The translations under genes and the position numbers were made by a program. A model generated the notes under the pieces. It saw only the letters and a program-made list of their open reading frames with translations. It did not search any database and was not told the DNA's origin. This document shows positions 30,029 through 43,445 of a stretch of 64,000 nucleotides of DNA, piece by piece. Source of the stretch: Psoroptes ovis (lineage: Eukaryota > Arthropoda > Arachnida > Sarcoptiformes > Psoroptidae); NCBI GenBank assembly GCA_002943765.1, contig PQWQ01000003.1:3285501-3349500 (forward strand). The letters are read 5' to 3'. How positions within the stretch are numbered: the stretch's first letter is position 1; every line of letters begins with the position of its first letter.

Positions 30029-30248
30029 CTATTGAAAATTTATTTAAGCATAAAATGAAAAACAAAAATAAGTGAAGAGATTTTGAAAATTTTTCTGTTT
30101 ATTTCACACAGAGAAATTTCACACAGATTTTCCCCTTAAATCACATTGAAATATACGATTCCAAACAATCGTCAATGTTCAAAAGCGAAAAATTCAAAAA
30201 ATTCCGAAAAATCCCAAAAAATCACTGAATTTGATTCTTCACAACCGA

Positions 30249-30286
<38 letters not shown>

Positions 30287-32625
30287 AATGCCAAACAAAC
30301 AATTAGTTTGTCATATCATCTTGAAGCTTAAAACACAAACATATTTTCACACATAGATCTTCGCACACATCTTCACATAGATTGAAAAACAAAAACAAAA
30401 AAAACGATAATTCACTGAATGAGCAAAAATTTTTGAATTTTGAAACATCGCAAAGATTTCTTAGATTTTTATATCATGTATCGTTTATATCATATCGGTT
30501 ATATAATATGTTTCATTTCACATGTCAAACATTTTGATATTTTTTTCGGGAAATTCTCATTGAAACTGAATTCTGTTATTCGGATTCGTTTGGGTTCCCA
30601 GATTCAAGAAATATTCATTTCAATTTTTTGATTCGACGAAGAAAAAAACTATTCAAAAGCAAACCTCGATTTCGACTCCTCGGTCTTGAATTTTTGCGAA
30701 AAAAATAAACGAAAAACAAATCAAAATTCTTTAAACGTTTTGAATCTGTTCGTTTGTGTTTGTAGCTTTGAATTTGTTTGTTTGTCTTCTGGTGTTTCGA
30801 CTGGGTTTGATATTTCATCCAATGTATTCATTGTGGAAAAATATGACAATTTTTCACAATTTATTTGTAAGATTTCTGGAATTTTTTGACATGTGAAAAT
30901 TTTCTTTTATTTCTCCTCTATGAATGCCTATGAACGAATGAATAAATGATTTTCGCAGCCATGTTTTGCAACCAAGATGTGTTTTTTTTTGGCTGCGAAA
31001 TAAACAACGAAATTAGAAAGCAAATGCATTCCACAAAAGCAATTTGAAACTTTTTTTTTTTGCTTTGAAAATTATTATTTTTCATTTTCATTATTATTTC
31101 TTTTGGCTAAAACTTTTTACGAAATTTACAATTTCAAGAAATTTGTGTGTTGTGTTTTCTGCTAATTTTTACATTCAATTTCACTTTCTTGAAAGATGTT
31201 TCATTGATTGCTTCATTCGAGAAGAAGAAGAAAAAGACTGAAATAAAACTGGAATAAATTCAGCAACTCGATAGATTTTCTCGGGTATAAACTTCGGCGT
31301 AATTGATTGCCAATGTTCAACCAGAGAGGCAAAAAAAAAGTTCCAAAGAAAAACTCGTTTGAAAATTCAAAGAAAATAAAATCTTGGGCTAATTATCGCC
31401 ATCTTTCTCTTTTTGAAAATTCTTGTTTCTTTATTCAAATAAATTACAGGTATATCGAGAATTGAATTCGAGAAATTCCACCATTTTTATCAATTAAAAC
31501 TAATGTAATGTGAATTATCATGGAAAAAATCATAATATCAGACATTCAAAAAAAAATTCAAACATTAACATTAATTAACTGGTGAATTTTTGCAGTGGCA
31601 GCAGCTTCTAATAATCATGAATATAATTTGGAATACATTGAATACGAGTTGTCAAGTTTCATCAATAATAATGATCATTGGTATAGGGCCTTTAATGCTT
31701 GTTTATTTGATTTGATTTTTATTTTTTATGATCAGAAAAAATAAATGAATAAAAATAAAAACATTAAATTACATTAAATTGTAATTGAATCAAATTGAAT
31801 TTGATTTTTTTCGGTTACTTTGCAATTACAAAGTTTGAATCAATTTTTTCTGATAGTGTTTATTTCTATGAATATTTTGAATATATTCAACGTTTTCATT
31901 TTATTTTCGATCCATTTTTTTGGAAATAGTTTGCATGTATTGACGATTATTTTCACTTTTTTATGAATGTCAAAAATTGAATTTCATCTTCCTTTGATCA
32001 CGGTAAGAAATGTGGATCAAAAATATTGATTGATCATAAGTGGAATGATAAAATTAAATTCAAAGAAAAGGAAAACAACCCGTGACAATCCATTCAATTT
32101 ATGCAGAAATTATTGATTTAAATGGAAAAACTTTTCTTATTTTATTACATAAGCTGCCATTTCGACCAGGTTCAAACATTCATAAATGTCAATTCAATGT
32201 GAGTCATACTATTTCTAGATCTAAAATTAAGAGATACAAATCAAAAGTTTCTTGATTAAATCATCAAAATAACATTAATTTTAATGTAATTTTGATTTTT
32301 TCAGAAATTTTCTCTTAAAATTTTTTGAAATTTCCACAATTTTTTCATGATTTTTACATAATTTATAATTTCGCAAAGGCTATACATCTTGAATTTGTGT
32401 TTGTTGACTGTTTGAAAAGCATCACAAGATCAGAATAAAGATTCATCGCTTTTATTGAATTATCCACGATATGAATGTTTGGAATTCTCTTAGAATTCTC
32501 ATAGAAAAACAAAAATAAGAAAATTTGAAATTCAAGAATTCAGAAATATGGAGATATATGAAGATAATAAAATCAAAATAATATACATCAAAATATATGT
32601 AAATAATAAAAATGCATTCACTTAC
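30029..32625. other. RasGRF intron 2
   Basis: 2.6 kb, AT-rich, without genes. It contains a pure (TC)17 microsatellite (30252-30285). The open frames here lack any recognisable motif. Confidence 0.7.
30252..30285. repeat. (TC)17 microsatellite
   Basis: An uninterrupted TC dinucleotide run of 34 bases in RasGRF intron 2. Confidence 0.97.
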
Positions 32626-32732
32626 CTTGCATTTTCTATCGCATGTACCCATGCATTACACTCGGTTTCAGATTCAGCTTTAAGCTCAAATGTTTTTGAT
32701 CCTTCTTTACGATACGTGATCATAAAATAATG
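32626..32732 (-). CDS. RASGRF: RasGRF coding exon 2: second half of PH1
   Basis: 107 bp, phase 0 in and 2 out. Encodes HYFMITYRKEGSKTFELKAE followed by ECNAWVHAIENA, aligning to the last strands and C-terminal helix of RasGRF1 PH1 (HYFTVNF... CDEWVAAIAHAS); the helix Trp is present. Acceptor CGTAG, donor CAAG|GTAAGT. This exon has no long ORF and is found only by homology and splice phase. Confidence 0.92.
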
Positions 32733-34566
32733 CTACGTATTATCATCATCATTATTATTATTAGATGCGTGTGTTTTTATTTCAAATATTTTTTATTATC
32801 ACGATATTTGGTTGGTTGGTTGTCGTTGTTATTGTTTGATACCATTGAATATTTATTTATTTTTAATGTTTTTTCCACATCGAAATACAGATAAACATAC
32901 ATTATTGCATCATGATTGTATGTCATTGTCGTTATTATTATTATTATTATTTATGGTGATAATAATAATGTAAATTTATCATTCATTTTACATCATTTCG
33001 CAACAACGAACCATTTAAAGGGGAACCAATAAACGAGGAACAACCAATGAACAATATAAAATAATGTAAAACAACGACAGCATCAGTGACATCAGCAACA
33101 ACGATTTTGATATTAAAAATTCAACGATTAATCCACATTACGATTCGTTGTGAGTCGATGAATGAATAAATAATCGCATAGATGAAGCCAAAGATGAAAC
33201 GATTTCGGTGACAATAAGTTTTTCGAGAGAATTTCGTTTTTTTCAAAAGGCGAAATTGAAAATTGAAAAATTGTTAAAGCAAAGAATCGGTAGAGAATAA
33301 AGAGAAAAATAAAGACGAATAAAATTATGTAAATTTTGACATTTGACAGCCAAAAAAAGAGAATTGGAGAACTGGAGGAGAATTGAAAATTATTTCAAAA
33401 ATAAATTTCGTGAAATAAATTTCATGAAATTTCTTGAAACCAACCGAGAACCGAATCCTCTGCACAAAGAATTTTCAACAAGATCAAAGGATTCGTGACT
33501 ATTATTTGTTTTCTTTTGACTTGATTCTTTGCCAAGAACATCTTTACAGACACATATTTTACCAAGAACATCTTTAGCGTAAAGATCTTCAGGGACACAT
33601 TGAAACAAATGGAAGAGAAAAAATTGTTTCAACAATTTAAAATGTCAAAAAAAATTGTGAAACAAAATTTATTTTATACTCTGTGTCGTTGTTGCTTAAT
33701 CTCTTTGTGTTATTTTTTAAAAATTCAACTCGATGAAATTTTTCGACGGAAAATTCAATGTTTCAATGTTATTAGATATGTTTATAAGGGTTACAAGGGT
33801 GAAAAAAAAAATTTTTTATCGCGACATACAACAGCAGCATTGAAACAAAGCTACTTGAAACATGTGATAATCAATAATTTTATTATTTATTAGTCAAAAT
33901 TAAAATGAAAATTGAACCGAAATAAAACAACACCAAACACACACAAAAATTATTGCTTGTCATTCATGTGTATGTGCATGTGTTTTCAATGTTTTTACCA
34001 GTGTTTTGTCAGTGTTAACCAGAATTTCAATGTTTCACCAGTGTTTTTTGGTCGAAAATAAAACCAAATAAACAACAGAATTCAATGGAATCAAATTATT
34101 ATTATTATTCAAAGAATAAATGAACTGAAAAAAAATTAATATCTTAACATTTGAAAATAAATGTGAAAATACATGATTATTGGAAGCAACGAAATTCTTA
34201 CATTTCATACATGTTTTTCCCTCTTATTTATTTCTCTCTGTCAAATTATGCCAGATGTGAACACATGAAATGAATGATGTATTGATAATGATATAAACAA
34301 TATTTGAACACAACATTTGATCATTTGATCTAAGAATCATTTTTTTCTTGATATATATTTCATATTGCAAATAGAACACATCACGCAATTCGCAATTTTT
34401 TTTTAATGGTCGAAATTGTTTGAAACAATCCAAAACAGGCCATAGTAGGCTTCGAGTAAAATGAATTTTTAAGCCGAAAATAATCATCAAAATACGATGA
34501 TAATAATCGTATATCATCAATTTGATCTAAAAAATTGATGATATTGAAATTGATTTTCTCTTTGTT

Positions 34567-34593
34567 TGTGTGCGTGTGTGTGTGTGTGTGTGT
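34567..34593. repeat. (TG)n microsatellite
   Basis: A GTGTGCGTGTGTGTG dinucleotide run of about 27 bases with one interruption. Confidence 0.95.
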
Positions 34594-37500
34594 CTGTTTC
34601 ATTTCAAAATATTGAAAATAAATTGATTCAATCAATTTTTTCTTTTGTTTTTTTTTTTGGTTCAATTTCAATTTCAAAGTTCAAACATTCAATGATAATG
34701 ACAAAGATAATGATGATGATAATAATAATAAAATGCATCAACCAACCAACCAACCAACCAATAATCATTTGTACTGAATTTGAATACTGGTAAAAAAGAT
34801 GTGTGTGTGTGTTTGTAAAAGGATGTTTAAATTAAATGATGATGTCATTCCCCATAAATAATAATAATGATTTCAATATATGTTAGTGTCTGTGTATGTG
34901 TTTCCGATGTATATTTTTCAATGTTAATGCCATCATTATTATTATTCATTGGTGCAGTCTAGAAAAGATAAAAGAACTAAATTGATGTAAATGAGAAGTA
35001 TTTGCAACAACAAAAAAAAACGTGTTTGCTTGATTCATTTGTTCGTACACCATCATTTAAAACAATCATTTATTTGCATTTGCATTTGTCACTCGATGAA
35101 AATTATGTTTTTGACATTTGAATTATTTTTTTTTTTTTTTTAAATTATGGCAAATGAATGGATGTTTGATGTTTGTGAATTGTAATTTGTAATTTTTAAT
35201 GGAATAAAATGAAACAAAAAGCAAAAAAAAAAAAAAAACAAAGAAACAAATGATAATTGATATGTATTTTTTTTTCCTTTGTTTCATAATCGAATCATTC
35301 CTCTGTTTTATTCCATTGTTCAAATATTGTTTGTTAGTAGAAATTACATTCAAAATCAAGAAAATCGTAAAAAACAAACAATGAAATGACATTAAAAATT
35401 TATTTTGGAAAATTTTGAATTCTAAAATGAATCGATCACGTGATAGTCAATGCATTTTGATGCAAGTTTAAGAAATTGTAAAAAAATGGAGAATAATGTA
35501 GAAAACCTGTGGCGGTCAGTGTTTCGCAGTCCATGCTGTATCATGATATGCATAAACGAGTTGAATCGAAACGATTTGAGAATCATTGTTTGCATTCGAT
35601 AATCATTAATGATTTTTTAAATGATGAAAAAATTTTAAATTAAAATATTATTATTATTACTACGGGAAACATCTTCGAATCTTTTTTTTGCTTCCTTTTT
35701 CAATAACAAAAGTGATAAAATGTGGAATGAAATAAAAATTCGGACGTTTATGTTAACGATTATAATGATAATAACTGTCATTATCATCATCATCATCATC
35801 ATGATGACCATTAAATCATCATGGCAATTTAAAACATTTAATTTAATGGCACCAAAACCAAACAAATGATAATGATTTTGCTACGTCTTGTGATAAACAA
35901 TCAAATTCACTTATTCATTCATTCATTCATTTTTGAAATGATTTTCATCAATTTTAGGCCACACTGGTAGCCCATAATAGTGAATGATGATGATAATTGC
36001 ATTTTATTGCCAGCAGAAAAATGAAAAAAAAAATTAAATCAAACAAAATGAAGAAGAATAATTTAAAAATTTCATGTGATTTCCCTGCATTTCTGTATAT
36101 AGAAATAGAATGAGAGTAACTGCACACACTGCTCAGTATCTACGGCAATTTCCTCTCCAAAAAATTAATTGATCAAAATTTAATCAATTTTTTTGGAGCA
36201 AAAATTTCAGAAAATTGATTAAATTTAATTGAAATTGAATTAATTTTAATTTAAAAGCAAGGAAAACATTATCCGGAAAAAATTCCAGGTAAATCAATAG
36301 TACAAAAAAAACTCATTAATTTTTCTTCCATTATTTCATTATTTCATTTGCCAATATTACCTTGAAATACAAAGTGTAAAATACCGAAATCAATTTTTTT
36401 TTTTTTGCTCCCGAAACAATTGTCTAATATGATACAATGAAATTCTTTCAAAATCAAAAGTTAAAATTCAAAATTTTTCAATTAATTTCATCGGAAATTT
36501 TTCCTCATTCATCCCAGGTTTGTGCGGTATTTCACTGTCAATCGATTCAGCATTTCATTATTATTCATGATGTTCATTTTTTTTTTTTTTTTTTTTGCTT
36601 CCAACAATTTTCATTCATTGACTATCTCGTCAAATTATCTTTCAGTCTTCTTCTCATCATCATCATCATTATTTCGATTATTTTATTGTTGATTATTTTG
36701 TTTCAATGAAAATATAGACAAAGATAGGAACAAACAAATAATTCATTCATTCGTTTTACTTTACTTTTTTTTTGATTACATTCATTCATTTTTAATGATA
36801 TTATTATTATGATTATTATGATCAAAATAAAGATGAGAAAAGTAAAAGTAAAAGATGAAGATGAAGATGAAGAAGCAAAGTAAAAAAAATGAAATTAAAG
36901 AAAATGAAATGAAAATGTTGATAGGTAGATAGGTAGATAGTAGATAAAATATAAATAATAATAAAATGAAATAATATAAACTCAAAGTAAATAAATATAA
37001 TGAAGATCATAATGATGATGATCATGATGATCATCATTTACTTTTCCTGAAGATAATAATTTTCATCTCTATTTTCCACTTTGCAATTCTTCAATTTTCA
37101 TTTTTTTTTTTTTTTGTTTTATTTCAAAGAATTCATTCAGCAATCGTTCAGAATTTTTGTTCATTGAAGATCAAGCTTTACAGCGATTCTATGAGTGGCC
37201 AGCAATGTGCCTGGAAATCCGCATGAATAAATGCATATGAATTCAGTCCAAAACATTTCGGAATTTCAAGCCAAAAATATTCATTTACCTCAAATGAAAA
37301 TATGTTTGAATAAATAAAATACATTTTCACGATTCATGAATCGAAATATGAACATTTGAAGGAAAGAGATTCGGTAATCAAGAATCATAAGAAATATGAA
37401 ATAATAAAAAAAAAATTTATATTTTATTATCTTTATCATTGAATTACTATTATATCATTACTTTGAAATGATATTATAGTAATTTACATATATAATGTTA

Positions 37501-37808
37501 GATATTTTTATTATCTGGCCAAAGTTATAATAATAAAATGATGGAATAATAAATTTTCCAAAATTTATTTGGAATTATTGTGCTGTATTTTATATGAACT
37601 TAACATCAACTATTATTATTCATGTGAAAATATTTTGATATTTCCAGATGCTTATAATAATAATAATAATAATTTTAATGTAATGCTGAATCGAGAAAAT
37701 AAATAAAAAATCGAAAAATAAGAAGGAATAAAATACGGAATAAAATTCAAGGTAAATCGCAAGTGTAGGCAGTGTAAATGAATTGGGCATTTTCATTTGA
37801 ATATATTC

Positions 37809-37900
37809 GAGGTTGTCCGAAAAGTTCTGACCATTTTCAATTTATTAACACTGAACATTTTTCATTGATTTCAATTGGACAGAAATTTTCGTACAGCCTC
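37809..37900. mobile_element. MITE, mariner-like, copy 2
   Basis: A 92-bp element with 21-bp inverted ends: GAGGTTGTCCGAAAAGTTCTG on the left and, on the minus strand, GAGGCTGTACGAAAATTTCTG on the right (18 of 21 match). It shares the TGTCCGAAAAGTT core with the other copies. No coding sequence. It lies in RasGRF intron 1. Confidence 0.7.
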
Positions 37901-39539
37901 ATCCATATCAGTATCAACATATATCTTCTTAGAAAAATATATCAAAAAAAAAAATTGTTTTGCAATAAACATAAATTAAGTTTGAATATTTATTTATTCA
38001 TTCTTTTATTTATTCATTTTTTTTCATGTATTTTATAATTTCTTTATATTGAAAATAGTGCGATTCACCATTTTATTTTCACTTTTACCTTATTTATTTC
38101 ACCTTATTTTACTTTTGGCAGGAAAAAAAATGAATAAATGAGTGCATTCAATGCCGAATTTCATTCTACATTTCGTTGTTTTTACATTCAAAATTTGTAT
38201 TTTGAACAATTTTGAAATTTATTCGCATCAATTGAATCGCATTATACATTATGCATTTTCGCCATTTGTTTTCGCGGGCAGAATTCATGAGTACACTTTG
38301 AATTTGAATGCATGTTTATTTTTAGCAGAGAAAAAGCAAGAGAAATAGCTTCGGTTTGGCGAACAAGTACGAATACAAGTATGGCAATACATTAATTCAA
38401 TGATAATAATAATAATAATATAAAAGAAGAGGAAAAATTGATAATTCAATTTTTTTTTTTTTTTTTGAAAATGAAATAATTTCTTTATATTTGTTTATGT
38501 TGGCTTGTTTGCTTTTTTTTTCTCATCAAATGTTTACAAGCAAATACAATTATCATTTGCGAATATCTTGACCAATTCTTGAATGTTTTGGAAGGGAAAA
38601 AGTGGCAGAAAATGGAAAATTTGTAACTCTTAGCTGAATTGAAAAAGTGAAAACTTGAAATTTGATAGAAATGCTCAAAATTTCTTTGAAATTTTCAATT
38701 TTTTTAAAAAATACATGAAAAATTCTGTCCAAATATAAATATGTTTGAACAAGAAATTTGAATTTGAATTCTGGAAAATTTTTTTAAAGAAAATTCTACA
38801 AAATTCTGCAGAATTCTTTAAAATTGAATTTATTTTCATGTTTTTTTTCCTTGAGAAGATAAATAAAAATTCATGAGAAACAAGGAGAAAATTCAGCCAA
38901 AAAAGTCGAGAATAATGGCCAATATAAGATAACTAAATAACTTATACAATGTAACAACATTTTGTTGAAATTTTGTTGATTTTGAAGCTAAGAAAAAAAA
39001 GCAAAATTCTCAGGAAAGAAATGATACTGAATCTTCTTCTTCTTCTTCTTCTACTTATTATTCTATTCCCTGGATTTTAAAAAACTTTCGACTAACGAAA
39101 AGTAAAAAAGAAAACCTTGGTGAAAGTAAAAGTAAAAGAGAGAAACCTTGGCGGAAAAGAAAAAACCTTGAATTATGATGAATGAAGTGATCAATCATTG
39201 AGAAAGAATATCATTGGGAAATTTGGCATCGAAAAATTCTGATTCAATATTTTTTGATTTGATGATTTGATTCATGAATTTTCTGTCCCAGAAATTCAAA
39301 AGTACCAATTCAAATTCAAACGAATTTGATGTAATCATATGTCTTTAATTACGAATTCAAATACGAATTTGATTCGAATATTCTTGGGAAAATTATCATT
39401 TTTTCCCCTTTTCCAATTAGAATTTTCTCGGTATATTGACTTTTAGGCTTATGTTTTTCGTTTGATTTTTGTCTATTATTTTCAATATAATCATTATTAT
39501 TATTATCTTCATTATTATTTTGATTTGTCTTTTGAAGAA

Positions 39540-39625
39540 AATCATCATTATCATTGATATCATTTCGTTATCATTGATATTATCATTCATTATCATTGAT
39601 ATCATTCATTATCATTGATTTTATC
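39540..39625. repeat. degenerate ~20-bp tandem repeat
   Basis: Several adjacent imperfect copies of a unit like ATTATCATTGATATCATTC. A local minisatellite in intron 1 with no function seen. Confidence 0.7.
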
Positions 39626-42600
39626 ATTTGGAAAAGCTACAACGCCTATCCACTCATACATTCAATATGATATTATTTCATCATATTTTTTTAAATTTTC
39701 CTCGATATAATATTCCCTAACGATTTTCTAGTTTTGCTAATTTATCCAATTTCAATTTCGAAATTCATTTTTTCAATTCAATCAATAAGGTGCAAATGCC
39801 CTAGCAGTGCACCATTAAATAAATATATTATTATTATTAATTCAATCAATGAATTCAGAGAAAAAACCTGGTGTGGCGCCAAAATTTTTGATTTAAATTA
39901 CATTTTTAACAAATACAAATGGTATTTTTTGGGTAATTTGAAAGATAGAGAAATTTCAGGAGAAGAAATCAGAACAAATTGAAATTTAAAATGTGAATTA
40001 ATTCGAAATTCAATGATACACCATGAAAAAAGATTTAAATTATTTTTCATGTTTTTTTTCTTTTTCAAAATTATTATGAATTCAAATTAATTCAAATGGA
40101 TTCAAAAAATTTTCACTTTTAATTCAAAATTTCATTTCATTTGAAATATTGAATGATGTTAATGATGATGAATGATTATTTTCTTTTTTGTCTTTCAAAA
40201 AAACGTTGAAATAAAACTTGGTAATGAGCGAAAGGAAAAAAATTCCATTAAAGATTCTTCGGAGAAATCGCTGGGAAAAACTCAAAAATTAAGCGAGATT
40301 TAAAGAATTCAAACAACAGATTTCTCCGACAAATTGCACGATAATAATTCATTCGAAGGAATCATTCATTGAAAATTCCTTGTCGAAAATCAAAAATTTT
40401 CATTTATTTTCTTCCATTTTTCAGATCAAAAATTTTCTGATAATCTATTGATTATTAATCATCAATCGATAAATGCAATATATGATAATTATTCCGTATT
40501 ATTTCTACGGAACAATTTCTAGTAATAGGCAGTATTTTCCCATCTATTCCGCAATCGTCGAATAAATTTCAGATGAAGAAAAAATGATGGCAAAAATTCA
40601 ATTAATTTCATAAATTTTTCCCAGAATTTCAAGGATAAGATAATGGAAAAATGAAAAGATATTTCGATATTCTTAAAAGCAAAATTCCAAAGTATTCGGT
40701 TCTTTCCACATCTTCCAAAGGCAAAATTTGAAGAAAACAAATAAAAAATTCAATTAAATTCTTAATTCAGCAAAAAAATTTTGATTCAATTTTCAAAGAA
40801 CAAATTTCATTTCAAATAATTTTTGAGAATTTTGCGGTAAAAACATAACAAAGAAATTTCCTTCGATTCATCAAAGATTCAGCCGTTTTAAGCCATTTCA
40901 AATCATCTTACCCCATTGCCATTAAATGGAAATCAATTTGATTTCCATAGAAAACAAAGCGAAAACTACAAAAACAAATTAATTATAATGATCTCACGTT
41001 GAAATATTTGCATTTAAAATATTCTGAAAAAATTAATTTGATTCAAAATCATCATCATCATCATCAATGATGATGATGATAACACCCATCAATGTTTGTA
41101 AGGTAAACAAATAAGCAAATAAACAAACAAATAAACAAGTAAACAAACTAAATGAGAGTGAAACGAAATAAATGGAATTAGATCATCAACAGAGAAAAAA
41201 CAGGGAATCAATTTCTTGTTTTTTCGGGCTGTTTATTGGGGCCGCTTTGGCCCTTGTGTTTGTTCCCGTACACATTCACATCATTATTAATGTGATGTGA
41301 TATTTTGATTTTGATTATTTCTCATTATTTTTTATTTATTTATTTCTCTTTATTTTTTTCAAAGGGATCCATTGAATTTAATGGGGAAAATCGGCGAACA
41401 AAATAATGACGAAGAAATTCATTAAAATCAAACATAGGAAAATTATCAAGAATTTCGTATATTTTTGCAATATTTGAGAATTTGAGAATTGAAAAATTCA
41501 ATCAAAAATTCTTGTTAAATTGACAGAGTCTTATTTAGCTTTTCATAGCATTTCGATATTTTGCGCTGCATTTTTCATTACATTTTTCTCGGAGAAAATT
41601 TCTGATCATTTTTTTTTTCGATCTGAAACAGATCAAAAAGCTGACCATTAAAGTTGATTCACACTGAGAAATAGCAAATGAATAAATGATGAAATAAATG
41701 ATAAAATTGCCGCAAAGCAAATTCAGTTTCCGCTGTTGATGGACAAATGATTTTGTTTCGCAGTAATTCATTACCGAAGTCGATTGATTCCATTTGGCCA
41801 AAAGAGTAATGAATATCTTTGATTCCATTTCAAATCATTTTGTAATCAAATTGTATGGAAATTTACTAATGAATCTAGATATTTATAAATAAATAATAGT
41901 CAAAAGTATATTCACGATTTGGAATTCAAATACTTTCATGAATTCAATTGTTGTTGTATAATGAATTGAATTAATTAATCAATTCATTCAATTCAATCCG
42001 TCTATTTCTTTCTTTTATTCATTTAGCTTTAGTTTTGAGGTTTATTTTTCTTGTTCATTTCAGACAATTATCAACCCATTCTTGCTTTGATAAATGAGTT
42101 CATTGTGTGTGGGCTTGTGGTTATATTTCTAATTGTATTTCTACTTGTATTTTTGGATTTCTGTTGTTCTATTGTTCTCCAACTCTCTGTCTCTCGATTA
42201 TGTACAATTTGCATAAATATTTTACGAATAAACAAATGAATAAACAACAACAATAATCAATGATATTCAATTCATTTTTTGTTGTTTTCAATTGAATTAA
42301 TTCTTAAAGATGGGAGAAAATTCCAACGAAATTAATTGTCGTTCCTAGAAAACCTTTTCAAAATGAAAATGAATGAAATTTACTCATGTTTAATCATAAA
42401 AATCAAACAAAAGCGTTGAATCTAATGTTCTGTGTACGGAGGATACAATTCAAATGTATCAAATATCACCAGTATTTCTGTTAAAGAATGACCGAAAAAA
42501 ATACTAAGAATCAATTTGTATCTTCATCATCATTCAATTATCGAAAAGCTACAAAAAAAATGGAATCAAAGAAATTATTCTTTTTTGAAAAATCATTGAT

Positions 42601-43143
42601 TTGAATGAATCAATGAATCAAAGAACATTGAATTGGAATTTTTCATCAAATGTTCAATAGCAACAACAACAATGTAACAACAACAAAAATAACATGTAAT
42701 TCTTGATAAATAAAGAAAAATTTTTCTCAAAATGAAATTCTACATTGAATTCAAGAATATAAATGAACCTTATATTTGCCCGAAAGACATGATCGATTCA
42801 ATGTTCGATACACAATAATAATAATAATCAATGTTTATTTGTTGATATTCGTTAATGTTTATTTTTTGATTTCGATTTCAATTTAGATTTTCATTTCGAT
42901 TCTCTTCATGTTTTTGTATGAGAAACAACAACAACAACAAGGAATTTCAGTTTTTTTTATACAGATAATTCAATTGAATAATATCAGAATTGAATGAAGA
43001 AAAAATTCAATTCATTTTTCATATTTTCAATGCTTTTCTGATGATCATACTCCTGATAGACTCTGATGATAATACACCGTAATGATACATTATCATCGAT
43101 CATAATCAATACCTAAAATGGAAAAAATTACGAGACTTTAATG

Positions 43144-43158
43144 CAGTCATTCTCAACC
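43144..43158 (+). repeat. hAT left terminal inverted repeat
   Basis: CAGTCATTCTCAACC; exact reverse complement of 45851-45865. The next bases (TTTTTTTTGCTGCGGCACAC) also partly mirror the other end (GCGGCAC on both sides), so the inverted homology is extended but interrupted. Confidence 0.95.
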
Positions 43159-43210
43159 TTTTTTTTGCTGCGGCACACATTTAACGAGTTGAAAATCTGG
43201 CGGCACACAA

Positions 43211-43344
43211 AGGTCCGTCCGTATCAGACGTATCCGAGGTCCAATTCATATAAGACGTACATCAGGTATAATTCGTATAAGACGTACGTCAGGTATAATT
43301 CGTAAAGAACGTACGCTAGGTACAATTCGTATAAGACGTGAATT
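43211..43344. repeat. 27-bp subterminal tandem repeat of the hAT element
   Basis: Five head-to-tail units starting at 43211, 43237, 43264, 43291 and 43318, with the consensus AGGTATAATTCGTATAAGAC followed by GTACGTC. The first unit is one base shorter and the most divergent. They lie just inside one end. hAT transposases are known to bind subterminal repeats, so these are candidate binding sites. Confidence 0.9.
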
Positions 43345-43445
43345 TAGTTATAAATATTTAATGGCAAAAATTTTTCATACAAAATAAATCTTATATATAC
43401 TACAATTATCAAAAGATTAATTATAAAATAATGAGAAAAATCTTT

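Larger units (their letters stand above)
32733..43135. other. RasGRF intron 1, downstream part
   Basis: 10.4 kb of AT-rich intron without recognisable exons. It contains a (TG)n microsatellite (34567-34593), a mariner-like MITE (37809-37900), polyT runs (e.g. 36578-36596), and a degenerate ~20-bp ATTATCATTGATATCATTC tandem array (39540-39625). The open frames are low-complexity Ile/Phe/Asn-rich translations of AT repeats. Confidence 0.55.

Noticed and set aside
41221..41290. GGGGCCGCTTTGGCCC hairpin as an RNA gene or terminator
   Set aside because: A short isolated inverted repeat with no conserved RNA structure around it.
43211..43344. CRISPR-like direct repeats
   Set aside because: Contiguous 27-bp tandem units without spacers, inside a hAT element in a eukaryote.
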